Assembly: GCA_028532985.1 (NCBI GenBank) | Contig: JANCIK010000009.1 | Coordinates: forward strand, 1,674,001 to 1,738,000 | Length of the DNA: 64,000 bases | From: Stropharia rugosoannulata | Taxonomy: Eukaryota > Basidiomycota > Agaricomycetes > Agaricales > Strophariaceae | Direction of reading: 5' to 3' | Shown here: piece after piece, positions 46,011 through 57,852 of the stretch | How positions within the stretch are numbered: the stretch's first letter is position 1 | Layout: every line of letters begins with the position of its first letter | Made by a program: the position numbers and the translations under genes | Notes under the pieces: generated by a model | What the model saw: only the letters and a program-made list of their open reading frames with translations | Database searches by the model: none | What the model was told of the DNA's origin: nothing

Positions 46011-49000
46011 ATGGAGCGCGACAACCTTGTTCTTTCTACCCCGCATTTGCTCTCTCAGCACTGTCCTGCGTCAATGGGCAACGATACTGCGCTGTTCCGA
46101 AGAAAGCGAGCCAGGTCCCGAGGAGAAGACGTCCACCATTTAACGGACCAGGACCTCGCCAACATTTTCTATTTCATGGAAGAAGTAAGTTTAACGAGTC
46201 GATATATGTATTTCCCTTAGAACTGTACTAATTCTGCTCTTGCAGCTTGGTTTTGGCAACTGGGGTAGCGTTTGGCTATGTATACCAAGACCGGAAGATG
46301 AAGGGGGTGTAATTAGGAAGTTCAAGCATCAATTCGCCGTCAAGCTCATCCATCGAGACAGGGACTCGAAAGCAGCAACGGCTCGGTTTAACTCACTGTA
46401 AGAGTCCAAAAAGCATTGCTTCTTCTTACCATCTGCTTACATTTATTCGCGTCAGATGGCATGAAATGGACATAGTGAGCTCCTTCAAGTCGGACCCACA
46501 TCCATCCATCATCCACTTTCACTCGTTTATCATAACAGAGTCTTATGCCCTTATTACCATGTAAGAGTATTATCAAGCCTTCCGAGCATCTTGTCTCAAA
46601 CTTAGACCGTTAATCTGCCTGTAGGACTTATCTTCCCATGTTAGTACCCGTTGAAGTCGAAGAAAAGAAAGCACGCGAATGGTTTCGTTCATTGCTTTCC
46701 GCGGTCGATTATTTGCACACACGTGGCGTGGTGCATAATGATATTAAGTTTGTATTTCTCGTGTGTGTAAAACCAAATTATAACTGACGTTTGCTTAATT
46801 TATAGACCTGCTAATATTCTACTCTCATATGATGGTGTACCTGTTCTCGTCGACTTTGGCTTCGCAGAGCAGTGCGAAGATATCTCGTCTCCTACTGCTT
46901 TTCATAGCGACATGTCGTATGGGACCCCAGAAGTAATGTCCATAAAGCTTATCGATTGCCTTACTTCTAAATTGTTTTGTAGTACCTCTCTCCCGAGCGT
47001 GCGCGCGGTCAGCTTCATGATACGCGTAAATCAGATATATGGTCTCTTGGTATTACCTTTTTCGAGATCCTTGAAGGCCGAACTCCGTTCGAGTACCCTG
47101 GTGAAATGCAAATGGAATCTAATGAAGATATACAGAGGTACTGGCAGCGTACAGTAGGTCAACTGTCCTTTTTCCTTTGGCTACTAACTAAATGCTGTGA
47201 AGGTACGGGGTAAATGGGCTGGAACTTGGAGATTCTCAAAAAAAGTAGATCACTTGTTGCACCAAATGTTGACACCCAATGCGGATGTACGGTACACCGC
47301 CAAGCAGGCTATGGCAGATTCCTACTGGCAAGATTGGAAAGATGAGCCACGAAACTTCAATCATGGCAAGTTTATTCATATGTGTCATGTCATGTTGTTT
47401 AACCTAAATGTGGTTATTCAGGACGCTCAGCTGTTAATAATGCCAATATGTTTGAGGAAGAGAACTCTATACAACATCTCCTCAATTCGCCATCGTTATG
47501 GAAAACGAAACACGCGTACAGCCACTTGCCCCCTCGGCCAAGAATGGTGGAATTGTCCGCCCCAAATTATCGACCTGCGCTGGCCAAATCACGCTTGCAT
47601 GCAAAGATCGCCACATCTAAATGTATGCATGGGTAGATCTAATACTTCGTTGCTTCGCTAATGTGTGTTACAGCAATGCAACTGGGCAAGGGAGTGTTTA
47701 CTTCTCATCCCGCAGTTCTTTCTCCAGTGAAAGCTTCGCCGATCCATTCCTCATACAAGGGGTCAGCCACGGCGAAGGAAAATATATCGACATTCAATCG
47801 CCTTGCTGCCACGATGACTCATGTCGACAAGGAGAATCAATCGAGGAGCAAACCACGGTTCGATTTTGATATTTTCATTGACGAGCCTCGAGGTGCTTTC
47901 GGGACACCAATGCGAAACAAGCCGTCGCAAACTGCGCCAATGTTATCAAAGAAGCCTTCTGGAAACACTCGCGGCGCAAAGGCCATCAAGGTTCTCGGCG
48001 ATATTAAGAATGTCAATACAGACGAGCGCGACCGCGGACAAGCCTCGATCAGCGCAAAAGCCCGCATACGAGAATGGGAAAGGGAAAAGGAACGGATGCG
48101 GGAGATGGAGCGTCTGCAAGAATTGGAAAAAGAACGTGATCAAGTGCATAGGAAGGATAAGGAACATAAGAACGTCGACAAGGTTAAGGCGCATCGAGAA
48201 GACATTATCGAACTTGGACAGGAGGTTGAGGATACATCAATGCACGTTTATAACGCGGTTGGGCTTAGAGGAAAGGAATCGGACAAGGAAAATACCAGCT
48301 TGCCTGTGCTCCCTATGTTCAATACAGGCGCCTCATTGTCGCAAGGTGCGGCCCAATACACTGTTCTTGACTGTGACTTAATACTGATAAAATCAAAGCT
48401 CTTAATATTGGCACGCCCCCCTCGGCGTATACCAAGACTTCGAACAAAAATATCTTCAAGCATAGTATCAAGGTTTCCATTGGTAGGCTATAACAGTTAC
48501 TCGTAGTATACAGCTAACATTCATCGAATCTAGACAAAACTGTGCAGCTGTGTAAATTGTCTTCCGGAAAACCCACGCCGGCTCGCGAATCCTTTGATAT
48601 CTACAGACCAGGTCACGGAGCTGATTCGTCGTTAAGAACTGAAGAGTCTGACGCTCCCAGGCGTAGATCAGAGGGACATAATCCAGAACGTGAGTTTATT
48701 GTTAACATGTTCGATATATACTTTTTGTGGTAGTCTCTTCCATACAGCTAGAGTCTGACCTGATTTACATCAGCTTCACCGTTACCTGTTATCAAGAATG
48801 CTGCAAAAATCCGCAAAGTGGCTGCTGAGACAAGAGCCGATAGGATGTCTATCTGGTTGAAGAATGTGGACAGTAAGTGGCTAGTGTGTTACCAGTATTC
48901 CTCTTGATGTAATATCTGCCACAGAGGTTGTAGAGGATGCCAAGCTGAATTTCGAAGCTTCTAGGTCGAATAGTGACCTTCCTCTTCCATCACTTCCCCC

Positions 49001-50054
49001 TCCACCACTCGCTCGAGATCGCTCAAGGCGAGCTCAACGTGTACCTCGCCGAGTATTGGCAGCCTCTCAGATTTTCCAGTCGGATGAAAATGGCAACATA
49101 ATACCAATGACACCTCGTTCAGGCGATGCTACTAACTCGGCTTCTGATGTGTCCGAAGGTAGCATTAACCCTCCGTCAACACCAGAAAATCGGACATCGA
49201 CTCTACCCAGGGAAAACGTTGGTCGGTTACTTTCTATTCCAGAAGTAAACACGCCTTCGCGGCAACGACGAGCAACTGTTTCTACACACTCCCCAGAGCC
49301 GGTTGTCTATAGTAGGACTGATCTGGACTTAACAGCTAGTTCACCCTCACCTTCCAAGAGAAGGGAAAAGTCCAAGTCACATGGCGATTTATTCCAGAGG
49401 CATATTGCGTCGATCTCTGTTTTAGAAGCTGAACTCGAAAAAGGTATGCCACCTTCAGCACAAAACCAGAGGCATTACTGACATTTTACTGTTTTAGTGC
49501 CTTGTCCTGAGCCAACTCCCCGCCTGTCTCAAGTCATTGATCGAAACTTGATTCTTGCGCCTATCCACACCTCGCGAGACAATCTGTTGGACATCGACGA
49601 CGAAAATTCGCGCTCCTCGGACGATCTCACTTCTTCTCCTTTACAGGTAGAAGCATATCCCCGGCTCACGCGTCCGGCTCAAGGAGCCAACATACCTGAT
49701 ACTCCCAGCCGCCATCGTATTGAGGTTGTATATGACAGGTTCCTGATGGCTACATCGGGCGTTAAACGTGTCGGAAAAGGGTACCAGTCCGATAACGTTG
49801 CCCCTGTTGCCACCAGTAGTACTCTTGGGGCTGTGCCGAGGAGTCGCCAGGGAAGGAGACCAATGCCCCCACCTGTCTCAAGCGAAGACCAAGTCAGGGT
49901 CACATCTAGCATGGATGAGATGGGCGTCATGACGTATGCCGATTTGCCTGGTGCAAAGGTGAACGATGCTGGCGGGGTTTCGCTCGTCAGGAAAGCGATT
50001 AATCTCGTCGTACCGAAGGGTACAACATCACGACGCATGTCGCGTATTGGATAA
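46011..50054 (+). CDS. Serine/threonine protein kinase with HND catalytic loop (1100 aa)
   Basis: Fourteen exons (46011..46184, 46246..46397, 46456..46560, 46625..46747, 46806..46932, 46983..47153, 47203..47365, 47422..47622, 47674..48345, 48399..48482, 48534..48689, 48774..48872, 48925..49443, 49498..50054) give 1100 aa. The kinase domain spans about residues 52-340: glycine loop [15 protein letters not shown] (K91), helix-C Glu112, catalytic loop HNDIKPANILL (Asn in place of the HRD Arg; D183 kept), VDFGFA (D201), and GTPEYLSPERA. All catalytic residues are present, so it should be active but without RD-type control by activation-loop phosphorylation. The 750-residue tail is disordered, with a charged coiled-coil ([19 protein letters not shown], about 560-610) and many SP/TP sites. 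Intron 7 (47366-47421) has a GC donor. Role unknown; the layout resembles cell-cycle or polarity kinases. Confidence 0.85.
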
Positions 50055-51638
50055 ACATTTCCTTTTTTCTGTTCTTACTTCTATGTATTTTTTATATCTT
50101 TGACACCTCACTCTTTAGCCAACACTGATCTTCTCTAGGTTCTCTCTAAACCGTCATTTACTGCTCTTATAACCGTCGCTAGTTATGCTTTCATTCGCAC
50201 ATGCTTTCAATGATGTTGTTATTTGCTCTCGAATCCTTTCTGTATACTTAAACCCTATCGTTCTGCTACCCTAGCTTTCACTCGATTTCACATTCCGTAT
50301 CTCACTCACATCTGTCCATGACTTACTCTGCATGACTTTATTTATTTATTGGTCTGGATGTAGGCCCTTCATGTGTCTTATGCCCTTGATGACTCTGACG
50401 CAAGTGTTACGTAGTAGAAGTAGCTATTTAGTAGCGCAGAAATGACTGAATATCACCTTATGGTAGATTCAAGATGAATTGATAACGTTCGTTCAGAAAG
50501 CATTGTTCAGTGTCACCAGATAGTTACTCAGTAATCCAACAGTCATCATTCAGTGGTCATCATTGCCGGATTATTCTATTTCGAAACCCCCTTGTAGGGG
50601 TTTCTAGAGAAACCCTACCAAACAATGAGCCGAATGCGATGCCGTCCTTGGCACCCAAGCTTGGCTCCCGTTGGGAACTTGCTTTGAACCAACTTCATTT
50701 GACCAACACCGTTGAGCAACCGTTGAGTCAATGACTTTCAAAATTTGCAAAAGACTACTTGCTTATCCACGTAGCTTTTTATGTAGATTGTAAGTGTATA
50801 TGTATTACATCTCTGCGCCTGTTAAAGCAATTTACAACTGAGTTTACTAGATATGTACTCATACTATAGTTTGAATTTTTGAAATCAAAATGCCTCTGTC
50901 TTCCGCTCTGACTTGCCTCTCAGTTCCGCCTTTCGACCTACTAAACAATTTAATTACACTTCAGTGAGTAAATAGCAGTCGAGACCAAGTCCAGACAAGA
51001 TGCAAATAACATACTTTGACAGAGCACAACAGCGGCATCATGTTAATCGAGCATTTATTGAGCCGCCCATCCATAATCCAAAGGGCCGTCCACTTACAGG
51101 AAACATTTAGAAAGTGTAAGTTATGCCGAGGTGAAGGACATTTGAAGGATATAATGGCTACTTAGTACTGGCTGGATGCTGGCTGCAGCTTGATAATGTC
51201 CCACATGCATGCTTTTCCAATAGCTGCGGACAATGCCCAGTCCTACTGCTCCTCGAAACAGTGCTGGTGCAGGGGACAAAGGCATGGCGCAGCCGCACCA
51301 TCTCGAACCGTGCCCGACTATACGTAGAACGATGCCAAGGCTGCTGAGCCAGGTGCCGGCGTTGTTTGGCTCGGCGTTTGGATTGCCGCGTATGCGCCGT
51401 CTCATGTGCATGAATCTTTATCCAACCCAGAAACCCCTACAAGGGGGGTTTCAAAATAGAATAATCCTTCATTGCCACAGGCTTTGGTTGTCACCTAAAT
51501 CAAATAAGGGCTTCGATTAAGATTTCAATGATCTAATTTCGGAACAGTGACTCTACTTGGTCCGCGCTTTTCCAATAACCACTTTCAACATTGGCTTGTA
51601 TACTTAATTTCCCTAAAAACTCAATAAATACAATAGCC
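50055..51638. other. Intergenic region, mostly a TIR element
   Basis: 1.6 kb between the kinase and Sen54 genes. The right two thirds is the element at 50568-51467. The left part is a T-rich 3' flank with TTTATTTATTTATT at 50339-50350 and no gene. Confidence 0.6.
50568..51467. mobile_element. Non-autonomous TIR element, about 900 bp, 8-9 bp target duplication (hAT/MULE type)
   Basis: The left arm starting at 50568 (GGATTATTCTATTT, then GAAACCCCC, then TTGTAGGGGTTTCT) matches the reverse complement of 51430-51467 almost perfectly over 38 bp, with one substitution and one extra C. Directly outside both arms the 8-mer TCATTGCC is repeated (50560-50567 and 51469-51476; 8 of 9 if one more base is counted). 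This fits hAT or Mutator-like insertion. Each arm also contains its own inner palindrome GAAACCCC/GGGGTTTC. No transposase frame was found inside; the 96-codon minus frame at 51121-51411 lacks motifs. Confidence 0.75.
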
Positions 51639-53292
51639 ATGGACGATTCTTTAGAAACACCGACCACACTTTCTCCAAAAATCCTTTTAAGTGATCAGCA
51701 AGTAGAAGAACACGACGAACAATCATCTGCGGATGACGATGGGGTTCTAGATTGGACAAAACTATTGTAAGCCTTCCCTGCTATGCAAGTCTTCGCAACT
51801 CTCTTTAGCTCCGAGTAGGCCTGCTTCAGCAAGGCCAGTGATTCCAAGGCGAGGTGAAAAAGAATTCGAACCACGGGCTGGCGGCGGCACAAACCTTCAA
51901 TTGCATGTACTCGATCGCTCCCGACAGGCTATGTTCGATACTTTACGTGCAGAAAGAACCATTTCTAGGTATGCTTAGGAGCTAAAATTCTCTTAAATGA
52001 CAGTCCAACTTAGAAACTGTTTAGTAAAGTCGTCAGTTATGCCATATGGCACTCAGATATCTCGAGGGCCAATGTTACTGTCGCGCGTGGAATCCACTTT
52101 GCCAACATGGGCCATTCTGCTCCTCGGTCTATTACTGAGGACGGCGTGGCTAAAATTCAAAAACGCCTCGAATTGCTTCCTGAAGAAGCTATCTATCTTA
52201 TTGAACGAGGTTCTGTATTCTGCTGGAAGCAAGTTGACCTCAATCTGGGAGAAATACCAGGCCTATGTTCTATTGATGGATCACCTATGACAGTTCAACA
52301 AGCTTATAGTGAAATGATTGGGAAGGAGGGGTTAAATATGGAAAAGTTTCAGGTATAATCCATTGCAGTAAAAAATGGCATGTTATTGGCGAGCTAAACA
52401 AGGTCTAGGTTTATTCCTATCTAAAACGACTGGGCTACGTCGTCACCCGTGCACATCCTTTAGACGACTATTATCCTACGACGTCAATTCTTTCACCTAC
52501 TGGACCAAAGCTTTCCATTTTCCAAAAATTTAAGGAGCTGTTTTCCACGTGGGCGTCCGCTCTGTCAAGCGCTCTTGTACGCATCTTCATCCGGTGGCGA
52601 CCAAACATCACATGCCGGTTATTCATCCACAAGGGCATGTATTGTAAGCTTCGTTTTTAGTTTGTGCCTAACTCACTTATTCACAAGTTCTGCAGCCTCT
52701 CTGTTTCAGTCCATGCGGTTAATACCAGCGGGTCACGGCATTCTCCTAAAATGTAAAGCAAGCATAGAATATCCCTCGACGTCTGCATACAATGTATTCT
52801 ATAACGTGTATAAGCCTTCGACCCCTTTCAAAAAGTCGGCACCACCACCACCGGACTTCCAGCTTGTGGTAGTCAAGTTCGTCTTTCTATTGATTTAACA
52901 TCGTAAGAGAACATCACTTAAATTCCCTGTTTAGTGCTAGGAGTACCTCAATGCCATCACTGCAAGAGCTGACAAGTCTATTTGATATCATGCCTGAAGC
53001 TCCTCTCCCCACTCCTCGACGTGCCCAGACATATCCGACCAGTAATGTTCAAATTAACTGGCCTCCGTCAGATAAGAAAGTCAATAACCAATGTTCCTGG
53101 CAAGCATTCGCCGGCTCATTGCTCCCTTGGTTTTACGCTGCTCAAACGCCAAAAATCCCTATCCGCAAACCCAATCCGTTCTTGGCTTTGAAATCAGGCA
53201 AGAAGCATGTATTCGTTGCAGCGGTAGATTCGGGGAACATAAGCTTCTTTAGATTTGGACAAGGCGAGTTCATGGAGTGGCCGATGATGTAA
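51639..53292 (+). CDS. SEN54: tRNA-splicing endonuclease subunit Sen54 (459 aa)
   Basis: Six exons (51639..51766, 51819..51968, 52025..52352, 52409..52643, 52696..52876, 52935..53292) give 459 aa. The Sen54 N-terminal domain is clear: LPASARPVIPRRGEKEFEP, LDRSRQAMFDTLRAER, VTVARGIHFANMGH, LELLPEEAIYLIERGSVFCW, and the block MTVQQAYSEMI through VYSYLKRLGYVVTRA. The endonuclease-like C-terminus ends with PNPFLALKSGKKHVFVAAVDSG (split here: FLALKSGKKHVFV, then DSGNISFFRFGQGEF), the conserved Sen54 close. Sen54 is a structural subunit that pairs with Sen2 in the complex that excises tRNA introns. The middle (about 240-400) is variable. The start lies 163 bp right of the transposable element's target duplication, so the insertion borders its promoter. 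Confidence 0.92.
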
Positions 53293-53480
53293 CATCACGG
53301 CAACTTTTTTACCTGTCTACCTAGTTAATTAATTACCTACAATTACAAATAACAATGTCTGTAAAGATTGAAACCGCTGAAATCACATATGCCATCTATC
53401 AATTGGCTATCAAGTCATCCTCTAATGTTCCTATCCATTCTAGTCTTCCATGGGATATCCGCCTCTAAAGAGTCATGAAT

Positions 53481-55547
53481 TCAAACGCCCAACCCTAGGA
53501 CAGAACTCGCGTCGTTTGTCATCGCTGCTATGCTAACAGCTTCGCGCAGCAAAAGATTCACATTTGTGGGTACAATAGAACGAAGGCCAATACGGGGAGG
53601 GTCAACGGATGGGTGTGTTAAGTTGCCGTAATAGAAAGCCACGATATTGCTGAAAGCCCAACGAGTTAGATGACGCGAGGCAAACAAGTATAATTCAACC
53701 TACGATCTGAAAAAGGGTGTCCCAAGACTCCAACGGAATAGATGGCCATAATCAGGGACGTCAGTGGGTACAATGTTATCTGCCTGACAGATGGAAGCGT
53801 TGTCTGGATTCAACTGGCTGATGAAGTCGCGGGGATCGATTGGGAACATCTAGAATATACATGGTAGATGAACATATGTTTTCTCTTACAATAAAATTAC
53901 AACATACTTGACCACCAATTTGGAAAGCCAAAGTTCGTGGAATTGCACATGGTACAGAAGGTATTGAACCTACGGCCTCCGGATCGAAGCCAGGTGATAT
54001 ATCTTGCAATATTTTGATAACAACGTCTTCTGGACCTCGAATCAAGGAATTTCCCTATATAGATATAATTCAATGGCTGACCTAGTTCAGCTACCGTTTA
54101 TATGATGAGTACTTACAGAGTCGATGAGTGCTGATACTCTCCCTGTCTCGCCACTCTTGGCGGGAATTGTCGAATCAGGCAGCTTCTGCCCATCGAGGAA
54201 GACGCCATCAATGTCGATTTCCCAACGACTTAGCAGTCCTGTCAGCGGTATTGAATCAAATATAAAAGAGAAACGGACTAAGGGTAGACCTGTAGGAAGA
54301 ATTGTGAGACCTTTATAAATCATGCACAGGTCGGTTAAAGCTTGAATCGTACTTCGTTAGGCGCAAACCGTGGTGCACTCATCCCGCCATCCTCTTCGGT
54401 ATATAGCCGCACGGGTACCCAGGTAAGAGAGGAGTTATCTACTCCGTCTGGCAGTTTTCCAACTGTTAAGGTACCTTGGCCATCGAAGACATTGGGATGT
54501 TTTTGAAGGGAGATCTAAAAAGCAAACACAGAGCAAATAAGAATCTATATCTCCAAATCGAGTGGTATGTACATACGCTAAACATGGACATGCCTATGCT
54601 TTTTGAAGCTATACGACTCAATAGTGGTCCATTGCATTCAACTGAACTGACAAATTTATCGGTGTCAACACCGAAGTCCATCTGTGCGGTCGCCATGAAT
54701 TAACGTGGATCAAAGGTGGATTGATTTGTAATGATAAAGTGTCAACTTGCCTGTACGTCCATTAAGGTTGCTTGTATGCTACTGAGGTAGTATCCATCAT
54801 TAGCATGGCAATGAACAAGTCAGACAAAAATGAATATAATTATTTACCTAGCAGATGGGAAACTCAAGCCCAGTATTCCACTTGCACCAAATTGACCAAG
54901 AAGATTGGTTGTATCATTAATTAACCCAAAGGGATGGTGATCCATTGTGATTCCTGCTAGAGTAGCTTCTTCAATAGCCACGATTCCAGAGGCGAATGTC
55001 CCTGAGTTTGAATCGCCGTAATGCATATGTACTTTGCGATTTGTTGAATTGACAGATAGCGAAGGATAACGGGGCACTTTAATACCCTCACATGCATCAC
55101 CATGACATATATCAGAGATAAGCCACAAATCGCTAGATCCAGTGTCTAGTGGGCGACATTTTATGCCAGTATAATGAAAGCGCAGTGGTTTGTATCAAAA
55201 GGTACTAACCAAGATTCACAGGGAAAGTCATGTCTGACAGCTTTATGGGAACAGTGTATAGTCTGGAAATTGAAAGCTACGTCAGGATGGAACATGTACA
55301 TGAACACAAGACCTCACAGGTCAAAGTTGTTCCCTAGGCCGCTAATTCTTTGAGAACCTTGTGCCTTGTGGTTCTCGTATTTAGGAGCTCCGATAGTTAA
55401 GATCGGGGTTTCGTAGCCAGGTTTAAAAAAGTGGTCATTCAGGAGTGCGTTTTCACACCATAGAGTGTCATGGTGGCTTGTACTGAAGACAGAAGAAACT
55501 AAGGCAAGACAAACAAAAATTGTCTTCAAGTTGACGCCATTGACCAT
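53481..55547 (-). CDS. Pepsin-like aspartic protease, secreted type (487 aa)
   Basis: Eleven exons (55318..55547, 55210..55262, 54848..55145, 54751..54781, 54577..54681, 54353..54514, 54279..54289, 54117..54228, 53908..54054, 53704..53849, 53481..53649) give 487 aa. A signal peptide covers residues 1-22 (LKTIFVCLALVSSVFS). The first catalytic motif is DTGSSDLW (D95) and the second IDSGNSLIRGP (D333). The flap region is near MHYGDSNSGTFASG, and GILGLSFPSAR is a typical A1 block. The late blocks TPFFRSNIVAFYYGN and RIGL complete the fold. No GPI-type hydrophobic tail is seen, so the enzyme is probably extracellular or vacuolar. Exon 7 is an 11-nt microexon encoding VYP plus part of Tyr. Exon 4 can end at 54757 (GT donor) or 54751 (GC donor AG|GCAAGT), both in frame. 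Confidence 0.88.
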
Positions 55548-57852
55548 TCCACCACCTTTCCTCGGGGAATCTAGAAGAGCTGTTCTGCAGGACATTATTT
55601 TTTGGATGGGCCTGTGACAGTAATGTGTACTCACCTTAGTATGTAATGTTTCAAACGAACGACCGGCGTAAGCTCAAAAGAAACTAAATACAAGAGAGAG
55701 TGATCCAATAGTGGGGAAAGGGATAGAAGCTCTGACTCTCTGTCATGGCGGTCTATATCATTGCATGCCTCTCGTTGGGGTGCTATAGTAGTTGCATAAA
55801 ATGTCTTCTGCATGAGCAGCGCCGGTTGCGAAGACCCAACGAAGACCCCCACTACCACCAATAGAAAAGGCTTGGTGGTACCGTTTAATAGCATCCAGGA
55901 GATTAAAATCGGTTAGCTATAACCGATGGGTACGAGTTGGGCAAATAATAGGATGATGCAAGGGTGGTGGCAGATGGTGGCCTATGGTGGCTACTTGCTG
56001 GCTAGTGATGATCAGAAAGTCTACCGAAGAAGTTGTATCCATGTACTTATCTTATAAGTAACATCGCTATCGAGAGCGGCTCCGCAGTCGCAAATGCCGC
56101 TAGTACATATTGTTAGACTTCTTAACAGTTGCTAGGTGAGCGCCCAACTTTGCTCCATCACCTGTATGCAAGAAAAAATAAATAGAGTTAAACCTCAGAG
56201 AAGTGTGGGAGATATTGTATTACATCCTATATGGACTCGTAAGCGATGTAGTCCTCATGTAACCAAAAAGAAAAGACAGATACGGTATCTTTATGTTTCG
56301 TCGATAGTCGAATGAATGTTGGAAATGATTATTTTTCTACAGTAGCCACCAATGATCGTCTATAACTGTCAGCTTAAAAGTCACCCGACGTATGTGGTGC
56401 GTTCGCAATGATGTATAATTCGGGACGACTGTAACTCGTCGATGCATTACTGGTTATCTATTTTCGATTTTGCTAATTATGCACAGCACTTCCTAGATCG
56501 AATCACTTTGTCTGTTGCATCACCTTCGTCCAACCTTTCGTCATTCATTTGCGATAATAAGGAAATATAAACTATAATATCAAAATATCAACGTAAGTAA
56601 AACGTGTGGAGTGTAGTGTAAACGAGATGAACTGACCACTGACTGAACTATACTCGAGTATACGTAGCCCAGATTCGACCTGCCGCTCAGCTAGTCTACG
56701 GGAAGAGACTACTTTGTTAGCCTTACAAACGGGTAGATCGTCTAACATCGATAACAGGACTTACATACTCTACTCCATTTTCTTGATCCATAATTATAAT
56801 GATTTAGCGAGATTGCGGCTGTACAACCAAAAAGAAGAAAAAGAAAGAGGACTAGGCGACGCTGAACTTTCATGAACCATCGTCCTTTTGTGAGTAACGA
56901 CCTTGAAAGAATATTCAACACAACTCGTCACTTCCTGTGTTGATCAATTGTCAGCGAGAATATGTTTTCGTTTCAGTGTACTTCAGGGTGCTTCCGTACA
57001 GATGAACTGATTGATAATAAAGGCGATCGAATAATGTTAAACCATCCGTCGCAGTTCAACATAAAAAGATAAACCCCGGAACATGTATTAGGCTGCACAA
57101 GTTGAAACGACTCAATCGCCGTCGACTTTCCAGCCAATCCACGAAGGTCGCCAAGTTCGCTTCAACTTCCTTACAGCGAGTACTGTTCTCAAGTTATGGA
57201 AAGCCCATATGGCTTTTATATGGAAGAAATTCACTTCCATCAAGAGCGATTCCGAGCTCTGATGCTGGCAAGGTGTATTGTATAACTGGAAACTGCGTCA
57301 TCGCAACCCAAGCCGTGTGTCAAAGGTGCGGAGTGTAATTTAGCAGCAGAGCACAAGGTTAATATAGAGGAGGTTAGCTAAGTAGGTCGACCGTCGATGG
57401 TAAATCTTGTACTAGAAAGACAAGAACGAAGACGCGAGACAAGGTCCGGAAAGACGCGACGTCAAAAGTCAATCCACCCATACTTCCTCTTTTGGAAGCA
57501 ATACGGCACGAGGCAAAAAACGTGTATGTGTTCCCTTGCATCTTACTTGCCACCGTATCGCCTCCCGAGCCCGCTATCTTTTCTTCCACCTTATTACTAT
57601 TGATATTTCTAGCGGGCAAATGGAGGCGAACTAGGGTCGAGCTCGTCAATTCTTCTTCAAGGTATGCTCTTTCTGCTACGAGCATTGAGCTATTCTATCT
57701 TTACGTGGGAATTGACCAACGAATGAACAGACACACAGAGAGATAACCAAGTAGATTTCCAGCTATCCGGGAACTACTTGACTCGCTAGACCTCACGTAC
57801 AGGCCATTTTCAATCAAGTGCAATTACGGAGCGCAACTCACGAAGCATAATC
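55548..57852. other. Longest intergenic region, 2.3 kb
   Basis: No supported gene. An 87-codon minus frame (55631-55894) begins with a signal-peptide-like stretch (PFLLVVVGVFVGSSQPALL), but joining it to the protease gene would need a 23-nt intron, so it is left out. Near 55955-55995 the 8-mer ATGGTGGC recurs. Nothing else was recognised. Confidence 0.45.

Noticed and set aside
51121..51411. 96-codon minus frame within the TIR element, considered as transposase remnant
   Set aside because: No DDE/RNase H or zinc-finger pattern; too short and low-information.
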